From contig NW_023998523.1 in assembly GCF_014805625.2 (NCBI RefSeq), positions 193,665 through 257,664 on the forward strand: DNA of 64,000 nucleotides, written 5' to 3'. The notes under the pieces were generated by a model, which searched no databases, had not been told where the DNA came from, and saw only the letters and a program-made list of their open reading frames with translations. The DNA comes from Glossina fuscipes (lineage: Eukaryota; Arthropoda; Insecta; Diptera; Glossinidae). Shown here in pieces: positions 49,492 through 61,392 of the stretch; position 1 is the stretch's first letter, and every line of letters starts with the position of its first letter. Made by a program: the position numbers and the translations under genes.

Positions 49492-51506
49492 CGACTTTAA
49501 TTTTCTTATTTCTTTAAAAAGTAATTTCTGACCGTTAGGAAAACTGGGTTTTCTTTTTCTTGCGTCTGTCTCCTATGTTTTAATCTGTAAACATATTCGA
49601 CTTTCTTTTGACTTACACAATCCAGTTTATTTGCAGCAAAAAAAAAGGCAATACCCATCTTCAAAAAGCACGTTCTGTCAAATTAAATTTACACTAGTCC
49701 GGAGAGTGAAAATTGAGAATTGGTTTTTTTTTTTTTTACTTTCGAAATTGTGTGTTTATTAAGTCACAAGTGCAAATGTTTTGATCTGCAGCTACGGACA
49801 AAGTAATTGAAATCACCTAATATTTGTATCTATACGTCACATACGTCGCAGGTATTAAAAAAATTGTTAGCACCTTTCTTTTCAACTTGGTAGAACATTG
49901 CTTTGTTCATATAAAATATGTTGCATTTATTTTGCTGTTTACACGCAAATATTTAACATCACGAATATACTCGTGTTTAAGCGTGGAAAATATTCTCAAG
50001 ACAATCTCCATAATAAATAAAAGCCTTCTTGAATGCAAATTCTTTTTTAATGTATACAAATCTTGATAGTGATCCCAAACCTTATTCTAACGGCTGACGC
50101 CGCCTAAACGCCACCACTTACCATGCCACGCCAACAAGCTGTCTGTCTAAAGGTTTACAAGTTCCGAAAGGAAGAGTTTGCGAAAACTTTGATCACTTGA
50201 ATAACTTTTCAGAAAGTAATCGAATTGCAGCTAATCGTAATATTTTAATTATTTCAAGCATCAAAAAATGTATTAATAACGGTGTGTTGTAATGAGCATT
50301 CGAATGGAAGCTTAATTCCTTTAAAAATGCAAAGTGTTAATTTGTGAAGAGATTGTGCACTTTGTAAACGTAGTGCTATCGAGGGATAGAAAACAAGGCG
50401 TATCACACATTCTAAATTGTCACTGAAAAAGAGAAAAGAGGCATTATCGCGTATTAAAAACCAGTTCGAAATACGTGAAAAGGACGAGTATTCTGCTCCG
50501 TAAAGTGTTTTAATACTTTTTCAACCAGCAAACTTTGGCCAGCTTATTGGTACGTAGTAAATTGTCTTGTTAAGGATAATCGCGCAGGTTTATTTAAGCG
50601 AGAACTTTTACGTTTGCGGCATCATATATGATATTCGCTAACTTCGCCACCTTCAATAGTCAATAAATCAAGCTTGTTTACTTTCATACAAGAAAATGCT
50701 TTCTTCGATTCTTCAAGGCACTTGGAACAGGATCACTCGGGGTGGCTTTTCAAGTTTCGAGAATGAGCGGAACTGGACTAGACGAATCGGCCGTTAAGGC
50801 GATTGGGCAACGATAATAGTGAGAGAATGTCGAAAAACCAACATGCAGCATGGCGAGCTGCAAAATCAAGAGACGTGTAATCCCCACTTTGGCGGGCGAA
50901 AGCAATCTTGCTTTTTTGCTAAATAAATATGTATTTCTATAATGAATTCGTTAAACGCAGAGTCAAGATTCATTGCAATCATCAAAAAAAATTTTCCAAG
51001 CTAACCGTTAAGCTCGTTAGAAGCTTGATTGCAATTTCTAGGGCATAACAAAAGGTTAAGAATTACTGGTTTCGTAGAACTGCTACTTAGTAAAGAAACT
51101 TGAAAAATCAATATGCAATGCCATCGCGTACATTAACTATGTAGAAAAAACCCACCACTAACGACGAAGGATTCTTCTCATTGAAAAGGCGAAGAACGTA
51201 CGTGAAATTTAGTATTCAGTGACAACTTAACGGAGACAGTAATCGACATAAGAAAAAAAAATATATAGCAAACGTATAAAGGATAAAATTTGAAAAGAAA
51301 ATTTTTTTTCTTCATTTTTAAAATATTTCTGTTTTAAATTATTTTAATTTGATTAAAACGAAATAATATAATTCACGTGAAAGTTAAAAGCGAAAAAATT
51401 TATATATATATATATTTTTTTTTTAATTCCAAACGAAGATACATTTGCAAAAACTTATTCTCTGGAAAACAATACTAGACATTGCAAAAGAGGTAATGAA
51501 ACCAAT

Positions 51507-51509
<3 letters not shown>

Positions 51510-51539
<30 letters not shown>
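51510..51539. repeat. (GA)n microsatellite
   Basis: About 15 GA units some 240 bases upstream of the RUFY ATG at 51783. GA tracts in fly promoters can bind GAGA-type factors; that role here is only an inference. Confidence 0.85.
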
Positions 51540-51542
<3 letters not shown>

Positions 51543-51782
51543 TGGAAAAAGTTGCATATTTTGACTTCGATTTTTCGCCAAATCACACATCATATGAAAA
51601 ATCCAGTTCTCATTTAATTTAGATAAATTTTTGAAAATTAAATAAATTCATTAAACATTTTACGTTTTAGGTTCCCTAAACGTAAAATCGAGTACCTACC
51701 ACTTACTTACTTAATCTGGATACAATAATTGAAAAAAATTAAATAAATAAAACTTTGTGAAAACGAATAAAAAAATTAGATC

Positions 51783-54700
51783 ATGCGTGCGTTGGTTGAA
51801 GATACAAAAAAGCTAACGGTGAATAATACAATTGGCAATTATAATAATAATAATATACAGACTGCTGTCACAGTCGCTGTAACATCTATTACATCAACGG
51901 CAACAACGAAAGCAGAAGAATTAGCAATTATTACGACCTCTTCGAGTTTATCAAATACGGTAACTACAACTGCAGCAACGGCAGCAACTAAAACGTCTTT
52001 CACTAACAAAACGTACAAAATGCAGCAGCAACAGCAACAGCAACAGCAACATCAACATCAACAACAGCAACAACAACAACAACTACAGCAAATGACAATA
52101 ATGCGAACCACCATTTTAAATAATAAAGGACACAATTGCCCGACCACGGGCGTTAAACTGCGCACAAAACAGACGCAACATCATAACAATAATATAGCAT
52201 CAACAGGAAATGCGACAGCAGCAGTGGCAGCCGCATCAACAGGAACAAATACGACAACTATAGTAGCTTTACCGAAATCCACTCACGCGAATCAAGCTAG
52301 TGAGGAAATATCCGGCGGCGTACAAGATACAATATATTTATGCAATTTTCGTGTATCCGTTGACGGTGAATGGCTGTGCCTAAAAGAATTGCAGGATATC
52401 GATTCAAGCGGCAATACGGCAACAACGAGCAGTAAACGTCATTCACAGTATACGCAGCAGAAAAATAAACGTTGGTCTGCAGGCGATCGGAATTCATATG
52501 GCGGCATCGAGGATAACGGTATATTTGCTTTGCACAATTTTATAGCTGGTCGCCGTTTATTTGATTATGAGCAAGAACAAACCTATAATACTCATATGCT
52601 TACTGCTGCACCGCATGCACGTGAGCCTGGCTTTGTTGGTGTGTTTGGTGGTGGTGGTGGTGTTTCAAATTCAAATGAATGGTCACATCTCTGTAGGTTG
52701 CTTTTTGCCTCTCCTTCACTACTATTGCACACAAATCAATTTTTATTTCTAATTGTTTTTCTTTTTTAATATTTTTAATCTTACTTAACATGCAGTTGCT
52801 TCCATATACACGCACTTTACCGCAACTTAAATGAAGCGAAAAAAAATCAATTTCTTTTAGAAGCAATTTTTTTTTCGCTCCGAGTGGAGTGTATACGGGA
52901 ATGCTGTTAAACAGCTCTATAGTTTCTTTTTTTTTTTTATATTTTACATTTTTGTCATTTTTTATAAAAAAACTTGCATTTGCTGCATTTCCCAGCTTAC
53001 GTAGTATTTATGATATTTTTTTTCTATTATATACCCATCACAGAATTTGTTATTCAATTTATAAAACTTAGTAGTAGACATAAAAAGCACGCTTAGCCCG
53101 CTTAAAAATCTCTGCTGTCTATCCATCTATCTTTCATTATCATATCTTTTAAAAGAAGGTTGCGCCTTAACACGCTTATGCGATTAGGTTAATTGATTAA
53201 GGAGGAGAATTCGATGCAACAGAACGTTAAAAGTACTGATTAGTTGGCCGACAAACTTTCCATTAAACAACAAATTCTTGGGTATCAAAAATTTGTCTCA
53301 AGGCAAATATGATTTTTTATTTTTTTTATATTTTTCTTCTTTATCTCTTATTCTTATTCTTATTCTTACTCTTTGGCTTTTTACTATGTTTTCTTTTTAA
53401 AGAACCGAAGACAGGTGTTACGCATAGCCTCTTATCTTAGACGAGGCTACCTTCTTCGCTCTCTCTTGATTTTGATTTCATTATCGACTACGTCGAACCT
53501 TGTGATATTTTTGAATGAAGTGAATATTTTATTTTTGAAGTTTCGTACTTTCAATGCGAGCGTAAATCGCAACATGGGATTGCATGACATTATTAGTTTC
53601 CTTATCCTTATGGCATCGGATTGGTATCAGTTTCATAGTATGCAGGAATGGTTCTTATTCAGGTTTGAGTAGACCAGAGATGTGAGAGAGCTCTCAGATT
53701 TAATAAAGCGGACGCCCTCTTCAGGAGCTGCGGCATCTTGATTTATAGATCTAATTCGACTTGGGTCGGAACTTGAATCTAACAAGAAGCACATGCCAGC
53801 TGAAAATTTGCTTGTACGTTATATTAAGGTATTTCCCGAAAACCCTCATTATTTATTAAGACGTGCTATTCTCGTAATTGAGTACAAGATTAAACAAGAA
53901 ATTAACCATAGAATTTTTGTTACAGATGGCTTCTTATGATTGGTTGCAGTCACAGAAAATCTTTTGATTAGATCGCGCAACAAGACCATAATTCTACGAA
54001 GCTGTAAATAAAACGTCATATTTGATGACAGACGATGGATAGATAGTTTTCTTCTTTTCTAATCAAGAAAGATCATTTGATTTATTAAGCTTCGCATCAA
54101 TGGTTTATGAGTTAAAACAACGAATTGTTGTAATCCTTTTTTGATGTTCGTGCCTTAGATCAATTTTCACTTCCGCTTAGTTTTCAAATTGTGAAATCTC
54201 TCCTATTTTAGCTGATTCGTAATGCAATATTTTACCATAGAATCTAATTATGTCTTCTAATTGAAAGGAATACCGTTATGCTATTCTGTGTAGGGTTACA
54301 TGTATTATTGCGAAGAGGACCTATTTAATCGTTACGGCTCACTTGCTCAAGGTATATCTGGTTACGCGTTGGCTAAGTACCCCTCGGAATTACTTGTAAA
54401 ATTCAAAATTCTGGAAGAGCTTTCTTCAATGAACCTTGCCATTTCAAGAGATCAAAAGATACGCGGTTTTTCCTGACAGCAGACCAGCCCTGACACCGAT
54501 TAAAAGAAAAGATCCTGACAATATATACGTATTTGAAATCCTTAATATGTTAACTATTTCTGATATAGGTACACCATATGATCTGGTCTGAATTCCAGCT
54601 GGATTGTGGCTTTCATTTAAATGAAAATGCTGATCGTTGTGTTCGTGAAGCTCGACTTGATAATATGCCGGCAAAGATGCCTTCCGTATAATTCGAAATA

Positions 54701-57700
54701 AGGTTATGCAAGACTAGAAAGACAAGTAACGGTAAATCAATGTCAAATGAAAACAGTCTTTTTCTACAAAATTCGTCCTTAAACCTCTTTGCTTGATGAC
54801 GGATGTCATCTGATATATTTGATGTATGTCACACAAAAGTGTCAGCTGAGCATCTCATTTTTGTGTTCAGTGAATTCAACCACGCTAGACATTCATTTGA
54901 AGTTGTCGGTGTCTATAATAACCTATAGGAAATCTTTTGTGCTCGCAGTAAATCTCATAATTGTTGACCTCTCCTTTTAAGTTATCATAGTGTTTTTAAA
55001 AAAATTTTTATAATTCCATAAATCAATAATTCCTACGCAGCCATTTTGCTTGATATCAATCTCCATCATCTGTTTTCATTGTCGTCATCTTTATTGCGGT
55101 TATCAAGCTGAAGCTCCTCAGAAAACTTTGGACTGGATATGTAGGTCTTATCATTTACTGGCCTGTAAATCTTCTCTTCTTTTATAAACTTAAAAAAAAA
55201 GTTCATGGCATAACATAATGATTACGATCAAAGGTTTCTTAGAATCGAAACGTATAATTCCCGTAAGCGAGCGTCTTACGAACATTTCAGGTGGACCTAT
55301 GTTTAACTGGAGCAAACGATTCAGAATCATTGAATTTGAACCGAATCGAAAAGAATTCAGAATTATTAAAGTCTAGCTTTGTAACATTTCACAAAGAAGC
55401 TAAAGAATGGAGTAAGGGAAAGCTGTTTAAACATTTCAATTTGTTTTAAAAAATTTGCAAATAATGGGAAGGAAATTAAACGATCTTCGCAAACCAAAAT
55501 AATATGTCCCCGATATTACGTAATTAATTAAAACTTCTTTTGTATATTTTAAGAAAATTCAAAAAATATAAGAATAAGGAAAAACAAACTAAAATATAAA
55601 ATTTAAGAAATATGAACACATTGATGATTGAGTAAACCGCTTACTCATTTTAAGAAGCAAAAACTCCTCGAACCGCATAATTTTGAATTCTTTGCTTCAC
55701 TTTAAGCGATAAAAGAAATTCTTTCGGATTATGACTTACATGTACACATTCGACATTCGAGATATCTATCATTAAGCAAATATTATTCTCTTAATATTCA
55801 TTCATTTCTTTCCGGCCGGTTTAGCGGCGGCGGATTTCGCAGTAGACTTAGCCGATTTATCAGTCGATGCCGATGGTGTTGATTTTCCTTTCTTCTTGTC
55901 TCCACGCGCAGCATCCGAAGAGGTATAATCTACTGAAGTAGTTTCTAATACGCCGCCTGGTCTTTTCGCATTAAATGGCAACGCTTTAGGTTTCGGTTGA
56001 CATAGTATTTCTGAGGACACCGACATTACGGAACTGCTGCTACCCACTGAAAAGCAAAAGCGCAATAGCATTGATTAAAAATGTTTGACATCATTAAGAA
56101 AATTGCGGTTATTACCAGGAACGGCTGGATGAGATTGGTATTTTAAACGTTTCATCATAACATCGGCGGCAGCACTACTACCAGCGCCACCGCCGCCACT
56201 TTCCAGTGGCAATTTCTGTGACTTCTTTCTTTTGCCTTTTTTTATACAAATTATGACAACGATAACGATGAGCACGACAGGAATAGTTAATATAATAATT
56301 GCTTGGGGTGTACTCAATTCAGATGGATCAAGGCGCAGGAAACCATTTGATGCAGGAGCGGTGTTATTACTAACCGCTAATTGGGTTTTACTTAAATTTT
56401 GATTTGTTAAATCGGCCAACCGTGATATCTCCTTGTAAACCGTACTCAAAAGATTCATATTAGGATTAGTATTGAACTGATCCAAGTTAGAACTGGAACT
56501 AGATAATTGTCGGCTTGAATTAATAAGAGGGCTAATTCCTAGACTCATATTAAGTAAATTGATCGGAATCAATCGATGATCCGAGGGCGCATTTTGATGA
56601 TGAGGACGCTGCTTATGAGGACGGGGGCGATATTTCGATTGCGTTCCATGTGAATTTTCAATTAATTTTTTAGTTTTCTCATTTAATAGCTTAGACTTAG
56701 TGAGATTATCGAGAAATTCACGAGTTTCATCATCGAAAAATATCGGTTTATATAATTTATGACTCTGTTTGTTTCTTTTTTGCTTCGCTTCCGCATAATC
56801 GACATCTTTATCGACTAAATTATCTCCATAGAGATTATCGCGTTTACCTGCTTTTAAATTTTCGCTTATTCTTAGAATAGCTCCTAATCCCGGGTAAAAT
56901 TGTTCATCGCTTAAGTGCACTTGAATATTTTCCAGAATCCATGTGCGAAACTTTGCATTAAAACAATCCTGATTAATATGCTCGCACTGATAACATTTTG
57001 TTATCGTTTCATAGAATTTCACAACTATATAAGCCGAACTTTCTGCACGTAAATCGAAAGATCGTTTATACTTGAATGGCAACCAAATATTACCTAAGAA
57101 ATCGTTACGATCTTCCGGCTCCAATTTCGGCAATCCGACAATCATATCTCCTTGTTCAGATTCTGACTGTCCAATGTTCGTATCCAAGCGTAGGCAAAAC
57201 GAAGGATCGCCACTTTTTGCCTGCTCATCTAAATGCAAGGGCTCGATATGAACCGATTTCAATTCTTTAAGTACATCTTTCATTGGAGATTTCCAGCCGT
57301 TGCCGTTAACATTTAAAAATTGTTTACATTGCTTAAGCATTTCTAAAACATTTTCCACTGTTCCTAAGCTAACTTGACCGGCATAGAAGGAAAATTTTGT
57401 GACTGGCACCAAATAATAATTCAGATAGCCTCCTACAGCGTCGTGAAAAGCTCTCTCGGCCAGTCTCTTTGAAGCGTCGATAGCCATGCGTGATATTGTT
57501 TGATGGCAGGCATGAAAATAATTTACTAATACGGAGACCATATGATCATTCAATAGACACGGCGGCAAATCTTTCGGTATTAAGTTCTGAGGCGAAAAAA
57601 AAACTAAAATTGCTACGCAAAATTCATGTTGCATCAATCTACTCACTTCGAAATCTCGGCGTGCCGTTAAAAGTGCAACGTCCTCCATAGAAAAGCATTT

Positions 57701-60700
57701 GTTTCTTATAGTTCCAAAGAGATTTGTACCCACAAAGTATGGCTCACTGATTTTTGATTCGTTTGCATTGTCACATTCTTGACAGGATTCCCGATCGTTT
57801 TCATCGCTTTCCTCTTTTTGACGCACTTTATTCCCTTTCTCATTGATAGTATTGTGGTAAATGCTGCTCTTGTCATCATCTTGATTGAACGAGTAAGGCG
57901 TAACATATCTCATCGTTGCTTCCAATGTGGGACTATATAATGTTCGCGTCATGCTAGGTACACCAGTATCAGTTCCGAGCATTGGTGGTTTTTTCAAAAG
58001 ATCCGTTTGCATTTCATTGTCTAGGGCGGCTTGTAGATTCAGACTATCGGTAAAACCGCTAAAATGAGGATATGATGCCGTAAAACTCCAGTTGTACGCA
58101 GAACAGATTCCGGGGCAAAATAGAACAGTAATTAAAACACCGATGCATGTTTTCATTTTTTTCCCAAAATCAAAGATTCGAAAATCAAAGAAATCGTAAT
58201 TTTCATTTTATTTTCTTTTGTTTTTTCGACTTTTCAATTAATATGGAATCATTTTGACTTGTCACAGTATAACTTTCAACTAATATTGCCAGAAGCGATC
58301 TTTTTTACTTCTTATGTTAAAACACTTCAGAGTTTCAATTGCGGATGTCGCAGAGAAACTTTGAAATTGATTATTGCTAACAAGGCAACATTAAAGTTTC
58401 TTGACTCTTGAGGGATATCGGGCAAAAGCTCTAATCTTTTTCGCAAACCCTATTCGTAAGTTCTTGAGAAAATATTTCGTAATCTTAAGAAATCTAATTA
58501 TTTTCGCTATTAAGGAATAGAAGATGAAAGACATGAGCGTAGCTCACTTTCACATCTAAGCTAGGGAAAGTAATCAACCATATATAAATATATGTATATA
58601 TAATATATCTCATAAGGCTGAATATTTCACATCATTCGACATTTTCGCAGACTGCAGATTGGCGTATTGAGCTATCTTGTTGTGTGTCGGCACAGGATAA
58701 TTGATATACAAGTAATGGATGCACAATCAGGGTTGTATTCTTTTCACTGCTTACGTTACGTATATGGGCATATTACAGCTTCGATAAATATTTATTTAAA
58801 CAAAAACAAAGTTCCCGATTTATCGAAGGCTAAACCCTCCTATAATTCAATCGGAGTCGTTGATAAAAAAAAAAAATTAATTTAAATTTTAAAATTAAAA
58901 AAATTTTTATACGAGAGAGAGAGAATATAATTTCTTAAAGTAGAAATAGATTTTAAGCTTTAAATTGACAATAATTGTATAAGGCTTCTTGCGGGCCAGT
59001 GGAAACTTTAAATTCCTACTTAATCTAAAACCGGGAAATGGAATTTGTATTCTTTCTTATCGACTCCCTAAGGGTTTTGGTCTCATTTTATTATTCCCCT
59101 CGAGATCAATGCAATGCTTCTCTTAGGCAATATTGTGTGAAGAACTATTGAATTTAAATTGCGCTACGTTTGCTTGCTTACCTGTAAAATAAAAGAACCA
59201 CTTAATCCACGATAGTTGCTTCTGCTCATGTAGCTGTCGCCGCCTCTCGAAAAGGCATTTGTCTCTTAGTCACTTGTACATACATAGAGAAGCGTCCATC
59301 ATTTTGAAGAGTAATCAGTCTCCCAACTAGATGACTTTGAATTTCTCGATTTTCTACTCTGAAAGTACGAAGAAAAAAACGCGGGAATCTTGTTATGTTT
59401 TCCGCTAATATTCTACGCTCAGGTAATTCTCAATACATACTAGTATGTTAGGCTTAGAAGAAGTAGAAGAAGAAGATTTTCTATTTTTCTCTTTATTGCT
59501 TTTATCCGATGACGCAGGCGAGTCTTTAATCTTTTCTAGTCCAAGGTTGAAGGATGATTTCGAAGGTTTCATTTTAACCGTCTTCTCATCTATCGTTACT
59601 GACTTGAGTTTTTTAAATTTCTCAGCTAGTTTTTCTTCAACATCCGACGAGCTATAATCCAATGATGTTGTATCGACGGTGGAGGGCAATTTAGAGTGTT
59701 TAACTTCTAGCTTTTCCGGGGACTTCTCTATTACTGAATGAGTAGTTGCTGCAAAATTGAATAAACGATTAATTAAAAGAAACAAAGGGAGAAAGGGAGA
59801 AAGGAAGAAAAAAGTGCTTATACCAGGCAAAACTGATTTTGAGTCGGATTGTAGTAAAATTTCCTCTTCTTCTGGTTGCTTTCTGATAAGATTTTCCGTT
59901 TGACTAACGATTTCATCGTTACTTTCATCACCAGCTCGTTTACGTGATTTTTTCTTTTCAATAGATAAACGGACCCGTTTTCCTTTCGATTTTTTACCAT
60001 CAACGAGGGAATAAAGCGCAAAGGTTGGAATCGCTGCAAACAGCAACAGCAAAAGCCATACAAGTATCGTATCAGATCGTGAGAAATCGAAAATACCCCG
60101 TGAGTGAGTTATTGGATCGATTTTGGTTAAGGTTGACATTTTGTTCGCCACTCGTTGAAATACATTAAGATTGGCTGTAGCATTCTTTGCCAAGTTTGCG
60201 GTTGCATTCTCCACTTTAATAATAATCTTTTCAAGTTTCTTTGCTATATCTTGGGTAGCAAGATCAACTCCATTGGTTTCATTTGCTTTACTCAAGGCAA
60301 GTTGCCCCGGGTTATTTGTCATAACATTCGCCTTGGTGGCCTGCGAAATGTTAGCCGATTTTGGTTGTGCGCTGTCGACAATAGCCGTTGAGGGTCCATT
60401 TTCAAGGGTTTTTGATCTACCGACTAAAGCTAAAAGGTGAAAAAATTTAACATTACTTTAGCTAATTTCACGAGCAAACTAACCATGGCTATCACTTTCC
60501 ACCATATACGATCTGTTTTCGTCTTCTGGATTGACATCAGCATTTTTATAGTCAAAATTTGCATCTTCTTCGCCGGCATATTGCTCATCATGGCGAGTGT
60601 ATTTCTTGTCGTACTTGAGAATTTCATAAATTCTCAAGACAGCACCTAATCCCGGATAGAATTGTTCATCGTTCATATGTACGTGGATATTTTCTAATAA

Positions 60701-61358
60701 CCAATTTCGGAATTTATTATTGAAACAATTCTGATCAATATGTTCATATTGATAGCACTTGGATACAGTTTCATAGAATTTCACTAATACATATGCAGAA
60801 CTATCGGATCGTAGATCATAAGTTTGCTTGTGCTTGAACGGTAACCAAATATTATTCAAAAAATTATTATGATCTTCTGGATCAACAATTGGCAAAGGAA
60901 CAATCATTTTTTCTTTATCATAGTGAAATTGATCAGAATTGATATCTAAATGCAGGCAAAACGAGGCCTCGCTACAACCCTTTGATTCATCCATATGCAA
61001 AGGTTCAATATGAATGGATTTTAATTTTCTAAGCACGTCCTTTATAGGTGCTCGCCAACCATTACCATTAACATTGAGATACTTTTTACAGTTTCTATGA
61101 AGCAATATGACATTCTCCACCGTCTGTAAGCTGACTTGGCCGGCATAGTACGAGTACTTGGTGATCGGTATTAAATAATAATTTAAATATCCTCCCAACG
61201 TATCATAGAAAGCTAGCTGCGCCACAGTTCTGCTGCCCTCATTTGATATACCCGATATCATTTCATGGATACTATGGAAATATTTCATTAAAATCGTAAC
61301 AATACGATCACTAAGTAAAGAATCTGGCAATTCTTTGGGCATTAAATTCTGTGATATT

Positions 61359-61392
<34 letters not shown>

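Larger units (their letters stand above)
47521..51782. other. Intron or intergenic with a family B repeat
   Basis: No supported exon. A family B repeat lies at 48660-49491. (GA)n at 51510-51539 and A-rich sequence sit just before the ATG at 51783, as in a 5' UTR. If the 47252 exon belongs to the RUFY gene, this is intronic. Confidence 0.45.

Noticed and set aside
53373..53672. 99-codon hydrophobic frame
   Set aside because: No start context, splice sites or motif; lies in the RUFY intron.
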